Part shown: piece after piece, positions 17,816 to 27,809 of the stretch
Layout of the letters: every line of letters begins with the position of its first letter
Position numbering within the stretch: the stretch's first letter is position 1
NCBI GenBank assembly: GCA_963746605.1
Contig: CAVVCH010000045.1
Location: forward strand, 1 to 64,000
Direction of reading: 5' to 3'
DNA length: 64,000 nucleotides
Source of the DNA: CAVQSS01 sp963746605
GTDB taxonomy: Bacteria; Desulfobacterota; RBG-13-43-22
Notes under the pieces: model-generated
The model's input: only the letters and a program-made list of their open reading frames with translations
Told to the model about the DNA's origin: nothing
Database searches by the model: none
Position numbers and translations under genes: made by a program

Positions 17816-19512
17816 CTACTTAGGACAGGTCGGACAAATTTCCCTTTCATCCAAACGTTTTTTCTTCTGGAGATCCCGGCTGCGCTCCAGATCTTCCCGG
17901 GCAAAGTCCAGCATCTGCGATTCGCCATGAAGCCTGGGAGTGATCAGGATCACCAGTTCACTCTTTTCCTTAATCTCTTCCGTCAGGCGGAACAGATAAC
18001 CCAGGAGCGGAATCTCCATCAGTCGCCGGAATCCCGGTGTCGATGTTTCGTTTACGCTCCTTGATCAAGCCGGCGATCACGATCGTCTGCCCGTCCCTGA
18101 CCCGGGCCACGGTCTGGGCCTGCCTGACCGAAACCACCGGGGCCTCGGTCACGATCGGGGTGTTCCCGGAGGAGACCCCCACCTGCTGGGTCCGGCGGGT
18201 GACTTCCTCGGTCACGCTGGGTTGAATATCCAGAAGGATATTGCCGTCAGCGTCGATCTGGGGCGTCACGTTCAGGATCACGCCGATGGTCACATTCCGG
18301 GGAGTGGCCGTAATAATCGGGGCCGCCCCGGTACTGGTGGCTATGGAAACTTCAAAATACACCTCTTCGGTCGCCGCCTTGATAATCGATTTCTGATTAT
18401 TCAACGTGGAGACGCGTGGAGCCGAGATGACGTTCACGTGTCCCTGCTGGGAAAGGGCATCGAGCATACTGGTAAAATTGAGGGTGGCGATGCCCGCCGT
18501 CAGCCCGGTGGTGGCGGCCGGGACATCCCAAGTGGGAGGAATGGTACTGGTGGCCCCGGTCAGATTCTGGCTGGAGGTCCAGCCGAAGCCGGCGTTGGCC
18601 ATCTGAGGCAGAAAGCGCCAGTCGATGCCCAACTGGAAGCGGTCGTTCAAGGTGACTTCCAGAATTTTGGCTTCAATGATCACCTGGCGGCTGACAGCCC
18701 GTTCCACCTGCTGCAAAAATTTCTCGACCATTTCCAGGTTTCGAGGAAAATCGGTCACCATCAAGGCCGAGGCCATTTTATTGACCGCCAGCGCCCCCTT
18801 CTCGGAAAGCAGCGCCCGTATCCCGGTTTTGACCTTATCGTCCAGTTTACCGTCAAGGTCTCGCCCCTCGATCTCGTTCCAGAGGTTGGACACCTCTTCA
18901 CTTTTCACCTGACTGACGACCTGCGACCCGGTGGAATACGTGGATGTTCCCCCGCTGGTGGTGGTGGTGGAAGCGCCGGTGCCGCCGGTCCCGGAGACCA
19001 CCGAAGAACCGGAGCGTTTCACGGCCAGATAATTCAGATGATACATCCGGGTCTCCATTTTAGGTTTAACGATGTAAATAAAACGCCCTTCCTGCTTGAA
19101 AGTCCATCCCTAACGGCCTGATTAAGGAGTCCAGCGCCCGGGCCAGGGTCACCTTTTTTAAATCCACCGTGACCTTGCCGGAAACCTCCGGCTCCACGAT
19201 GATGTTGTAGCTGCTTTCCCGGGAGAAGGCCATCAGCACATCCCGGATTTCGGCCTCCCGATAGGAAAGGGAATAAAGCCGCTCTTTGAAAACCTCCCCC
19301 TCTATTTGGCTGGGTTTGGACAGCGACTGGAGCGCCGGCAGTTCGGAGGGTAATTCCGGGGTCGCCGGGGCCTTGGCTTGAATCGGGGGAGGTGCGATGG
19401 CCGGTGGTGGGTCCGGGATACGGGCTACCTTGGAATCGATCGTGCAGCCGGAAAGAATCAACACGCCCGGCCACAAGATAGCGAGAAAAACGAAAACAAA
19501 AAATCGGCGCAT
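17816..19512 (-). CDS. mshL: MshL-like secretin lipoprotein (two +1 frameshifts)
   Basis: Outer-membrane secretin through which the pilus leaves the cell. The N-terminus is a lipoprotein signal with lipobox LSGC, then a short Pro-rich spacer and an STN/N-domain (LSYREAEIRDVLMAFS). The secretin domain carries VIIEAKILEVTL, SAPRVSTLNNQ and the C-terminal IPLLGYLFR gate motif. One extra T near 19107 and one extra G near 18033 split the frame. Restoring them gives a continuous product of about 565 residues, the size of MshL. Both lie in short homopolymers, so sequencing error is likely. Confidence 0.85.
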
Positions 19513-19614
19513 AAGGCACCCCTCCCTAATTTTTCAACGTAATCCAGAATACAGGAACCAGAATTGGGTCTTAGAATATGTAAATAAAGTCGAACATCGC
19601 TCTTAGGCCTTCTT

Positions 19615-19730
19615 CCCAGGGTAGTCATACCGGACTTGATCCGGTATCCAGGACCTCAGGAGCTTATCCGAGGCTGGATTCCGGATCGCGCTTCGCTTGT
19701 CCGGAATGACGAATCCTGGTCAATCCTTAT
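19615..19730. repeat. CCGGNATCCAGG-type inverted repeat block
   Basis: Contains GTCATACCGGACTTGATCC, GGTATCCAGGA and, in the opposite sense, GGATTCCGGATC and TTGTCCGGAATGAC. A near copy with the halves exchanged is at about 37515-37632, and single halves are at 20410 and 48773. Such blocks are common between genes in Desulfobacterota. Nothing else is seen in 19513-19887 apart from the AT palindrome at 19781. Confidence 0.75.
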
Positions 19731-19780
19731 TTTCATGCCTCGGGGGTCCGCCCGGGCATGTGATACCACTCAGTTCTTAC

Positions 19781-19815
19781 ATTAATAATTAACAATTAAT
19801 TATTAATTATTAATA
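19781..19815. repeat. AT-only palindromic repeat (TTAATTATTAATTATTAA)
   Basis: A run of TAAT/ATTA units that reappears in inverted orientation at 58131-58171, in both cases followed within about 40 bases by TTTCGTACTG. It seems to be part of a composite repeat with the 110-bp palindromic elements. Confidence 0.6.
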
Positions 19816-19887
19816 TCAATTAGTTAAACTGCTACCTCGTCCCTTTCGTACTGCCCGGGTCCACCCCGGACTTGCGATTTTAGATAA

Positions 19888-20367
19888 CTATCTCTTTTTT
19901 TTAACCGCAGACCGATCTTCATGCGGGGTGACGACCACCGGACTTTGGAACAGATTGAGGACCATCTCTTCGTCACTCTTTTTTAAAACTACCCTTCCGG
20001 GCTCAATTCGGGTCACCTTAAATTCGTCCAGGGTCTCTCCTTCCTGAAGAATACGGTGGTTAATGGAAGCCACTCCGCCCCTTTCGGTCCAGAGGATTCC
20101 GGTCAGGGTGTACATCTTGCCGGGTGCGGGGGCCTCGGCCCCTGGTTTTCCCTCCGGTTTTTTGGCCAGGGCCATTTCCTTGAGAATTTTCCCCGGATAG
20201 GCAAAGGGGTTCCTGCCCTGCAGGGAAGGGGCTTTATCAATCGTCTCCTCGGAGGCGGCCCAGGATTGCCCAGACGATGGGAAAAATAACCAGGCTGCTA
20301 TTATTATTAAAAAATTGAAGGTTATTCTACTTTTTTTCAATAAACCCCCCAGGTTCGAAGCGGGCAC
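19888..20367 (-). CDS. mshK: MshK/PilP-like pilus assembly protein
   Basis: 159 residues. A hydrophobic signal-anchor (FNFLIIIAAWLFFPSS) is followed by a spacer with GRNPFAYPG and a small beta-rich domain (YTLTGILW, ASINHRILQEGETLD, VTRIEPGRVVLKK). The latter resembles the PilP/GspC homology region that links the inner-membrane platform to the secretin. Its position directly before the secretin and after the MshJ-like gene matches mshK. Sequence identity with any single family is low. Confidence 0.7.
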   Translation of the reverse strand: MPASNLGGLLKKSRITFNFLIIIAAWLFFPSSGQSWAASEETIDKAPSLQGRNPFAYPGKILKEMALAKKPEGKPGAEAPAPGKMYTLTGILWTERGGVASINHRILQEGETLDEFKVTRIEPGRVVLKKSDEEMVLNLFQSPVVVTPHEDRSAVKKKR

Positions 20368-20404
20368 CGGAAAGCTTAAAATATTGCCCTAAAGACACTG
20401 AATT

Positions 20405-20482
20405 GGCACGTCATTCCGGCGAAAGCCGGAATCCAGGACAGCAAATGAACATCGAACATTGAACATCGAACGTCCAATTTCG
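20405..20482. repeat. Repeat pair: CATTCCGGCGAAAGCCGGAA hairpin and GAACATTGAACATCGAA block
   Basis: The first half can form a short perfect hairpin (TTCCGGC/GCCGGAA). The second is a tandem GAACATCGAAC-type block that recurs at about 59912-59995 and, in Arg-Arg-Thr-Pro-Asn coding form, at about 38655 and 39745. No coding function is evident. Confidence 0.6.
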
Positions 20483-20554
20483 AATGAAAAGGAAATCTCC
20501 ATCATTGAACTAAGAGCGCCTGTATTCTCTTTCTTCATCTTTTTTCTGCCTCTT

Positions 20555-21164
20555 TTAAAGCTTTTCTTCCGCCTTCATCAAAAAACCCGGACGGATCGAC
20601 AATTGCACTTTAGGCGCCCCCTCTTTATTTCCCTGGATCTGTACCTGATCCATTTCCATGAACAACGGCAATTTCTCGACTTCCGCCAGATATATCATAA
20701 CCCCTTCATAAGAGCCGGACAAATTCAGTTCGGTCACTACTTTCTTGAACTTCGCCCCTTCAAGGCCGGATTCTTTACTGATCGCCGGCTGAGGGGCCGA
20801 GGGTTTCTCCGATTTCGCCAATTCCCCTTCCCGACCGATGGTCAGGGAATTGATTTCCAGTTTAAGGCGCGCGCTTTCCGCGGCCAATTGATCCAAGAAT
20901 ACGCGAAGTTGATCCTTACCCACTATTTTTTCTTTAGCCGAATCCAAAAACCGTTTTTTTTCCCTCCACCCGAGTCCTCAACACGCTCAATTCCGGTATT
21001 GTCCCGGTGGCGGTCGTCATTTTTTCCTGCAACTCTTTTAATTGGGTCTGTTTCGCCTTTATTCCTTTTTGCAGGGGCGTCAGGACCAAGAAGTCCACGG
21101 CAAAATAAAGAACGACGGCCGCAGCCAGGGCCACCATAACCTTCTCGCGGGACTTTAGAACCAT
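20555..21164 (-). CDS. mshJ: MshJ/PilO-like inner-membrane protein (one +1 frameshift)
   Basis: The N-terminus has a single membrane helix (MVALAAAVVLYFAVDFL) and a coiled coil (KAKQTQLKELQEKM). After one extra A in an eight-A run near 20955, the product continues with DSAKEKIVGKDQL and a PilO-like ferredoxin-fold domain (VVTELNLSGSYEGVMIYL, LPLFMEMDQVQI). The restored length is about 202 residues. This protein partners the PilM-PilN-like protein upstream in the alignment complex of the pilus. Confidence 0.78.
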
Positions 21165-21227
21165 TGAATTTAGAACCTTTACCCTTTAATAGGAAAATAA
21201 CCAAAAACAGTGGTCCACAGTTCGAGT

Positions 21228-21328
21228 GTAGGGGAGGGGTTAATCCCCTCCCGCACCCAGCCAGGCCGACAACACGAAATCTAAATCCTTGATTCCCAAG
21301 CTCGGGAGGGGATTAACCCCTCCCCTAC
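21228..21328. repeat. 110-bp palindromic intergenic element, copy 2
   Basis: Same outer arms as copy 1 (GTAGGGGAGGGGTTAATCCC and its inverse) with the centre in the reverse orientation (CCTTGATTCCCAAGCTC). A degenerate TATTTTCATGCTC motif follows at about 21347. Confidence 0.9.
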
Positions 21329-21392
21329 GAAAACCGAAAACTTGAGGAATATTTTCATGCTCGGGGCACCCGCCCTGGGTCTGGGGGTTTAA

Positions 21393-23154
21393 CTAAAAAT
21401 TCACGCGCACCGACAGGGAAAAATCCGCCGCCGGGGTCTTAAACGTATCGTTCCGCTTGATGTCTTCCAGTTTGACACCATTGAAATAACTCACCGTTTC
21501 CAGACCACGGCTAAAGGCATCCAAGGAGCGCAACACCTCTTCACCAGGCCCGTAGGCTATCCCCTTTAGTTGGATGTTCCCCTCCCCTCTTGACCTGGAA
21601 CCGTCTTGGGGACCGGCCTCCGTTTTTGGTGCTTTTTCCTTTTCCTTGGCCTTGTTTTCGGCCGGCTTCACCTCCCTGGCCGGGTCCATGACCAATAGAA
21701 AGCTGGTCAGGGTAATATTGGGGGGAACTTTTTGGCTGATCCGGTGGATGATCTCTTGAGCCGGGGTCTTTTCCACCATTTTAGGAGGATAGACACTTAG
21801 TTTTTGATCCAGTTCATTTTCCTGTTGCCTGAGTTTATTCAATTCCTGTTGGGGCTTATCTAAACGGGCCAGTTCTCCCTTTCGAGTGGAAATCTTCTTA
21901 TCGAGTTGCGACGATTCCGAATCGCAGGCTCAGACCCTGGTAGGCCAAAAAACCCGTGAAAACAATGGGTAGGATCCCATAGGCCAGGGCTTTCTTCCCG
22001 GTCTCCCAAAAGGCTTGCCGGGACGATTGGAGGGTATAGGGAAGAAGATTAATAGCGGGGCGGTCATCAGTGGCCAAACCAATGGCAACGATGAAAAGCG
22101 GAAAATCCCGGGCCAGGGCCTCGTTGTCGATCCCCGGGGCGATGTCGAGATTTTCCCAGAGATCATATTCGGCTATGGGTATATTAAAACTGCGCTCCAA
22201 GGCCTTCGGTAATCCTTTGAGCAGCGCCCCCCCACCGGACAACAAAATGCGGTCTATGGTCTGGTTTTCCGATTGGGTCTTGAAATAACCAAAAGACCGG
22301 TCGATCTCCATGATCAAACGGTCAACCACCGGCATCAATCCGTCCCGAATTCCTTCGAGCGGGATTCCTTCTTCCGTCTGTTCCTGCTCCAGGCCCGGGT
22401 CGGGGATACCGTAAATGATTTTAGTCCGCTCCGCCGCCTCATAGGCTAAGGGCTTCCCCGGTTGAAGGGATCGGGAAAGGTCCATCAACGTTTCGGTAAA
22501 GTGCCCTCCACCCAGGCCGATCTCCCGGGAAAAAACCACCTCCTCGTTCTGGATCATGGCGATGGTGCTGGCATGGGCCCCGATATCAATCAAGGCGACG
22601 GATTCATTCGCCGGGCGCCCGGCGTTGAGTAAATAGGTCTTTTTTAGGGCTAAGGGAACCAGGCTCAGGCATAAGGGACGAAGATTCAAACTGGTTAACA
22701 AGCTCAACCGCTGGTTCACCAGGTCCCGGATGGCGGCGGCGGCCAGCACGTCCGATTGGGATTCCTTCTTTTCCTGGGGCTTGCCTACCCAGGCCACATC
22801 CACGACGGCGCTATCCAGAGGAAAAGGAAAGGCCGCCTTTCCCTGGAAGCGAACGGCTTCTTTGACCTCCTCCAGGGGCATGTTCGGGAAACTCATCTTC
22901 CGCAGGGCCACTTGAGTCCCCGAGAGGGGGCTGCTCACCCAGGCCTTCGCCAACCCCATTTGATTAACGGACTTTCCTAAGGTCTCCTGGACCCACTTCT
23001 CGTAGCCTACGGGGTCCTCTTCCCAACTACCGGTTGTTTGGTGGTGTTGGTAATTCTTTAAGAGCCAACGATTCCTTTTTTTTTCGAAGGAAATGATCTT
23101 GATGGACTGGGTGCCGATATCCAAACCAACCCACTGACTTTTTCCAGACGGCAT
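21393..23154 (-). CDS. mshI: MshI-like PilM-PilN fusion (one +1 frameshift)
   Basis: The N-terminal about 370 residues are a PilM-type actin-like ATPase (GLDIGTQSIKII, ALIDIGAHAS, RILLSGGGALLKGL). Without a stop the protein runs on into a PilN start motif (PAINLLPYTL), a membrane helix (GILPIVFTGFLAYQG), and, after one extra base near 21915, a coiled coil and the PilN ferredoxin-fold domain (IQLKGIAYGPGEEV). Length restored is about 586 residues. Separate pilM and pilN are the rule in type IVa loci. A single cytoplasmic-membrane-periplasmic chain is the architecture of GspL and is compatible with MshI. It is first gene of the minus arm. Confidence 0.78.
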
Positions 23155-23494
23155 AAGTCCAACATTCCTTTACAGGAGGTCGCTTTATTAAGAAACGATT
23201 GAAAAACTCAGGATAAGCAGCACAAAACCGGAATGATTATTTGTTTTCCTATTAATATCAAAAAGAATCGGCATTGCAAGAAAAAAATAGGCTGAACAAA
23301 CGCGGCTCAATTGCACATATAATAAATGCTTTCAATAAGTTATGCCAATAAAAGCGTATTGTCAAGGAAAAGCAAAGGGTTGGCCTTCGATCCCCCCGGG
23401 CGGGCGTTTTAGAGACCGACCGTACAAAAAAAATTAAACTTTTTCAGGCTTCTTTCGATTAATAGTAAAGAATAGTAGTATTTGGCGGATCCCT
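23155..23494. promoter_or_regulatory. Divergent control region of the MSHA-like locus
   Basis: An AT-rich 340-base gap between the divergently read mshI and the first prepilin gene. A TATAAT box is at 23318-23323 (plus strand) with only a weak -35. I see no clear sigma54 box and no coding frame. Both arms of the pilus locus must start here or nearby. Confidence 0.4.
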
Positions 23495-23960
23495 ATGTCC
23501 TTGAAGAACAATTCAGGTTTCACCATAATCGAACTGCTCACGGTTATTGCCCTTTTGGGTATTTTAGCCGGGATTGCTATCGTTTCCATGGGAAACCCCC
23601 AGGGTTTCCAATCCCTATCCGAGGCGGAGGCCCTGAAGGCCAATCTGCGGTTCACCCAATCCAAGGCCATGAGTGATCTGCCGGGAAATGTGTGGAGTCT
23701 GAATATTAACTCCGGTAACTACCAAATACTGAGAAACGGAGTCACGCCCGGTTCCGGCGGTAAACCTGCCCGGGAGCAATTCAAGCACCTATACCCTTCC
23801 CGCCGGGCGTATCGATTACTTCCGGCACGGGTTCGATCCGTTTCAATTTCCGCGGACAGCCGGTAGATGTCCAATGGCCCTCCTGGCTGCCGATCAGTCC
23901 ATAACGGTCTATGGCGCCCCGGCGATCACCGTCACCCGGGAGACAGGATTTATCCCATGA
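23495..23960 (+). CDS. GspH/FimT-type prepilin-like protein (three to four +1 frameshifts)
   Basis: Type III (prepilin) signal GFTIIELLTVIALLGILAG with Glu at position +5 and cleavage after Gly. A GspH-like body follows: SEAEALKANLRFTQSKAMS and SLNINSGNYQ. Removing one G near 23760 and one near 23806, then two bases between 23869 and 23880, restores VNLPGSNSST, TYTLPAG, SITSGTGSIRFNFRGQPVD and the end LLAADQSITVYGAPAITVTR. The stop overlaps the next start (ATGA at 23957). The many small insertions in an otherwise good family profile look like sequence errors. Confidence 0.75.
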
Positions 23961-24367
23961 AGAAACGGCGCTTAAAACAATTCGAGGGTTTCACCCTCAT
24001 CGAAATCATCGCCACCATCGCCATTGCCGGAATCATCATGATCATGATCCTGCCCTATTTCCAATCCGGTATCACCGAGAGCCACCGGCCGGCCCAGTGG
24101 CTTCAGGACGCGGTGGCCCTCCAACGGGCCATGGAAAACATGAACGGGGCCTACCGGGGTATTCCCACGAAAAACAACGCGGCGCTCCAGGCTCTATCCA
24201 ACAGTATCGGTCCGGTCGGGTCGTCGTTTAATAACACCTTCGGCGTCTATACCGTACTGGAAAACGGGTTTATCTCCTTTAACGGCGCCGGGAACGAACA
24301 GGGCGGAGGCACAGCGAATATTGAAAGTACTCCATTGCGAGCCCTACCCGGCCGGGGTATCAGTTGA
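23957..24367 (+). CDS. Prepilin-like protein 2
   Basis: Starts MKKRRLKQFEGFTLIEII, a standard prepilin peptidase site with Glu +5, then a hydrophobic helix (AIAGIIMIMILPYF) and a roughly 110-residue globular part. It may be an MshC/MshD-type minor pilin. As read it stops at 24367 after LPGRGIS. A different frame (GVSVDATFYRAVIG) looks more like a natural pilin C-terminus, so one or two indels near 24325 are possible and the true end is uncertain (up to about 24390). Confidence 0.75.
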   Translation: MKKRRLKQFEGFTLIEIIATIAIAGIIMIMILPYFQSGITESHRPAQWLQDAVALQRAMENMNGAYRGIPTKNNAALQALSNSIGPVGSSFNNTFGVYTVLENGFISFNGAGNEQGGGTANIESTPLRALPGRGIS

Positions 24368-24396
24368 CGCAACTTTTTACCGTGCAGTGATCGGCC

Positions 24397-24916
24397 ATGG
24401 CCAACTTTCAATCCCAACGCGGCTTTACCTTGATCGAGATCATCGTGGTGATGATCGTTCTGGGCATCATGGCCCTCATGGGATCCTTTGGGCTGGGAAG
24501 GGCTATTGAGGGCTACAACCTGGCCCGGGAAAACAGCGAAGTATCTCAAAAAGCACAGATCGCCCTGGATCGGCTGGTCGTCGAATTGTCCCACATCCCC
24601 TTCAACACCGTAACCGCGCGCTATAACATTTCAGCCGGGACTGCCGGCAGCCTGACCTATACCGCCAACTTCGGCGGGGCCGATGAAATCCACACCTTTA
24701 CCCAGGCAGGGAATCAAGTGCTGTTGGACAACCTGCCCTTGACCGATCTGGTAACCGCCAATGGCCTCCAGTTTTCCTATCTCGATATCAATGGAAACGC
24801 GGTCGCGGGAGGGAGGCGTTGACCCGGCGTTGCGGATTATTCAGATTTCCCTCAGCCTGAGAGGGGCGGTCAATATTACCCGCACCTTCAATACCCGGGT
24901 GGCCTTGCAGAGTTAG
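24397..24916 (+). CDS. Prepilin-like protein 3, MshO-like (one +1 frameshift)
   Basis: Prepilin signal RGFTLIEIIVVMIVLGIMA. The body has KAQIALDRLVVELSHI, typical of PilW/MshO-type minor pilins. As read it stops at 24822. Removing one G from GGG at about 24810 extends it through DPALRIIQISLSLRGAVNIT to a natural end at 24916 (VALQS), about 173 residues. It sits 30 bases after the preceding prepilin gene. Confidence 0.75.
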
Positions 24917-24956
24917 CCGGAGATGCACCGGCGCGAAAGGAAAAGGAAAGAGGCTG

Positions 24957-25360
24957 ATGAAGAAAAACAACCCAAAAGGATTTGCCCTCATCTATTTGAT
25001 CTTTATTATGCTGGCCCTGGGCGGTATGGGGGCCGCCATCTATTCCTTTACCACCAGCTCGGCCCACACCGAATTGACCGAAAACAACCGCAACCGGGCC
25101 TACCAGTTGGCCTGGGCCGGGATGAATTACGCCGCCGAAGAATTTGCCCAGGGAATCGATATAAATTCCAACGCGTTTAAAAACAAGACCTATACCCTGG
25201 CCAACAGCCGGGGGCAGATTCACCGTATACCGTTAATTTAGTCAACGGCTACTACAATGTCGTCTCCTTCGGCACGGTAAACAGCAACGACGGCCTCTTA
25301 TTGGCGCGGGCGCAAGTGGGATCTCCGACCGAATCAATTCCCGGCCGGACCGCCCACTAA
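24957..25360 (+). CDS. PilX/MshP-like minor pilin (frameshifted)
   Basis: Begins MKKNNPKGFALIYLIFIMLA, a PilX/MshP-type N-terminus (Gly then hydrophobic helix without the classical Glu +5), then AYQLAWAGMNYAAEEFAQGI. As read it ends at 25241. A frame change near 25210 continues with YTVNLVNGYYNVVSFGTV to a stop at 25360. Another indel near 25330 would instead join it to the following 425-residue frame, so this and the next entry could be one protein. Confidence 0.65.
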
Positions 25361-25370
25361 TATCGAAGTC

Positions 25371-26646
25371 ATGAAAACCACCTTTAAAAATCTCAATGCC
25401 TTTGAACCCAACAGCCTGAAAGACGCCAGCAATCACACCATGATCCAGACCGGGAGCTATGTGGCCACCGGCGGCCTCCATCTCTACTGGGCCGCCTTCA
25501 CCGACCTGGGGACCTATCCCCGTCCGGACGCCGACAACCCGGGCTGCAACATCGGATTTCATGTGGGAAAGCTCCATGAAAACTATGTGCAGCAACTGCG
25601 CCAGGTGTGGAACAAATATACGTATGTCGATTACGACGCCCAGGCCAAAGTCGGATGGTACAAGGGCCTGCAGGCCGCCGTTTCCGGGCTTAATTTCCGA
25701 TGGCACGAGGTTCCCGTCGGCTCCGGCAAATACGAGGGATACGGGCTGGCCTATATGCGCTATACCTACGACCCCGCCCTGGGCGGCTGCGGAGGCGGGT
25801 ATGATAAAATCCCCAACAGCATCAAACCCCCGGGTCAGGCCGACAAGCTGCTGTTGGTTCTCTGGGAACAGCGGGTTGAAGGCGGGGCCGAACGAAGGCG
25901 CTGGCTGGCCTATGCCGTCCTGGGAAGTCCCGCCACCTGGAACAATCCCAGGTCCGGAGCCGATCTCAAGGTGGTCGGGGCCCAGGACAATGTGGATGGA
26001 CTGCTGAACGATGACGCCCTGCTGGTCTTCCGGGTGAGGGAAAAATTCATCAACGGGCGGCGGGTCAACGATATTCTTGCCTTTTACGGGGATGCTTCAC
26101 CCTACTACGGCCGGACGCCCAATTCGGTCTGCCCCGATCTCGACCGCAAACGGATGTCGCCGGAATGGGTGGATAGCAACCTGTTTCCTTCCTGGCCTTC
26201 CAATAAGTTCGGGACCTTCACTTGCGGATCCGCTGACCATTTCCAACTTCTGGGTTCCGGACTCCTGCAAGACAGCCGATCCCACCCATTACGACTTCTT
26301 CACCCTGATGAGTACTTCTTCTCAGATAGGCCTGGGAGACCTGCCGGGAACGGTCTGCGGGGCCAATCCGGTTCAATGGAACATCAACCCGGCCTATGCC
26401 TATAGCCTCCTGGATCCCCCCAACGATCCCAATGTTGATGCCGGCGGGAATCTGATTAACGAGCACCGGGTAGCCATCTTTCCCGACAAAGCTACGTTGC
26501 GGACCTATAAGTTCATCTTGAATGACTTCGGCGCCCAGACCCCGGAGATCGGGCTGCACGGCATGGGGAATTTGAATGATTCCGACCGGGTGGTGGCCTT
26601 TGACGACTGGGCCCTCCAATTTCTGGGACAGAGCGAATGCCCCTGA
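25371..26646 (+). CDS. Large MSHA-locus protein, adhesin-like or C-terminal part of the preceding minor pilin (one +1 frameshift)
   Basis: About 425 residues after correcting one extra base near 26225. There is no ribosome site or signal peptide at the ATG, which favours fusion with the PilX/MshP-like start upstream. The body is rich in aromatic residues and Gly/Asn, with paired Cys (NPGCNIGFHVG, LGGCGGGYDK, SVCPDLDRK, TVCGANPVQ). This is a beta-rich extracellular profile, ending DDWALQFLGQSECP. Its place at the end of the minor pilin genes corresponds to mshQ or pilY-like tip proteins, but no family match could be claimed from sequence alone. Confidence 0.55.
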
Positions 26647-26659
26647 TAAGGAAATCATT

Positions 26660-26896
26660 ATGAAAACATTCTTTCTAGCGGTCATCGGGCTCATAACGGT
26701 TTACACCTTCGGATTCGTCGGAACTACCTTGGGGTATGCCTTTGTAACGCCGGAGCATTACGAAAAGATCAAGCAACAGGCTCGGGAAAAAGACAAAAAC
26801 CAGGAGAAACCGACCCACAATGCGACCCCCGGTTCATTCCAGGTTCATCAGCCGGGCGAGGGCCAAGCCCCCCTAAGGAAAGTAAACCCGAAATAA
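26660..26896 (+). CDS. Small membrane-anchored protein, unknown
   Basis: 78 residues with ATAAGGAAAT upstream of the ATG. A signal-anchor (FFLAVIGLITVYTFGFVGTTLGYAF) is followed by a hydrophilic, Lys/Gln/Pro-rich tail. It is last in the plus arm of the pilus locus, 13 bases after the large protein. Not recognised. Confidence 0.55.
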   Translation: MKTFFLAVIGLITVYTFGFVGTTLGYAFVTPEHYEKIKQQAREKDKNQEKPTHNATPGSFQVHQPGEGQAPLRKVNPK

Positions 26897-27067
26897 CAAC
26901 CCGTCCACATCAGATCTTTCGGCCGTACTTCGTTTTCAGCGGATAAACTTTCATCCCTCTCCAACTCTTCTTGGCGGTCCGCCGGCAAGCGCCGCGTCCC
27001 TCCCTCTAAATTTTGACTTGACGGGTGAATTTTTTGGTGCTAATTTAAGTGTTACTTGAGGTGTCAA

Positions 27068-27346
27068 ATGAAAGCACAACATAATGAAAAAACCGTGAGG
27101 AGAAGCATTGCTTTGCCTCGAAAGCTCGTGGAGGAAGCAAAATCCGCCGCCCCACAGGAGCTTAAAGAAAATTTTAATCGCCTGGTCATGGTAGCCCTGG
27201 AGGATTTTGCCGCGCGCCGGAGAAAACAAACCTTCGAGGAAGCGATGAAACAGATGGGAGATGACCCGGAGATTAGGGTCCAGTGCCAAACCATTGTTCG
27301 GGAGTTTGCTAAAACCGAGAGAGACGGATTAGCCAATGGCAATTAG
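27068..27346 (+). CDS. Ribbon-helix-helix-type antitoxin
   Basis: 92 residues from ATG 27068, with GAGGTG just upstream. RRSIALPRKLVEEAKSAA followed by a second helix resembles ribbon-helix-helix DNA-binding antitoxins. The acidic/hydrophobic C-terminus would wrap the toxin. It overlaps the toxin start by 11 bases. A TTGACG box at about 27017 may belong to its promoter; such antitoxins normally repress their own operon. Confidence 0.78.
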   Translation: MKAQHNEKTVRRSIALPRKLVEEAKSAAPQELKENFNRLVMVALEDFAARRRKQTFEEAMKQMGDDPEIRVQCQTIVREFAKTERDGLANGN

Positions 27347-27704
27347 GCGGGGAGAGATTTATTTTGTGGATTTAACGCCGACCAAAGGACGGGAACAAGG
27401 CGGGTTCCGTCCTGTTCTAGTGGTATCCGCCGACGCCATTAATTGTCAGCCTCTGGTCGTTTCAGTGGTGGTCGGGACGAGCGGTTCCAGGGTGACCCGA
27501 GATTATCCCACAAACGTCAGGGTTACATCGCAGGAGACCGGTTTGCCTGAAGAAACGGTATTCCTCTGCTTTCAGATCCGGTCATTGGACCCGGACCGTT
27601 TTGTAGATCTTAAGCCAGGCAAGTCCCGGCTGGCTGGGACTATGCCTCCAGAGCGTATGGCAGATGTCAATGAGGCCCTAAAAATGGTCTTGGATCTCCA
27701 TTAA
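27336..27704 (+). CDS. MazF/PemK-like endoribonuclease toxin
   Basis: 122 residues. Family signatures are RRGEIYFVDLTPTKG, FRPVLVVSADAIN, VVVGTSGSR and the C-terminal LDPDRFVDLKPGKSRLAGTMP. Such toxins cleave mRNA at short sequences when the antitoxin is degraded. The 11-base overlap with the antitoxin gene is typical. The pair separates the pilus locus from the aromatic acid cluster. Confidence 0.88.
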   Translation: MAIRRGEIYFVDLTPTKGREQGGFRPVLVVSADAINCQPLVVSVVVGTSGSRVTRDYPTNVRVTSQETGLPEETVFLCFQIRSLDPDRFVDLKPGKSRLAGTMPPERMADVNEALKMVLDLH

Positions 27705-27809
27705 AGACAATATCTCACAGTGAATGCGGACTGGGTAGCGTGAGACGAAAAAAGCAACAAACGGGCTGACGGACGTTATCACTCATTCCTGACCCCGGCG
27801 CCAAGCGCC

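Noticed and set aside
23155..23494. Sigma54 promoter in the MSHA control region
   Set aside because: No GG-N10-GC pair with the expected TGGCAC/TTGC context was found.
23495..23960. Programmed frameshifting in the prepilin gene
   Set aside because: Too many shifts, no slippery heptamer or stimulatory structure, and similar shifts occur in unrelated genes throughout the window.
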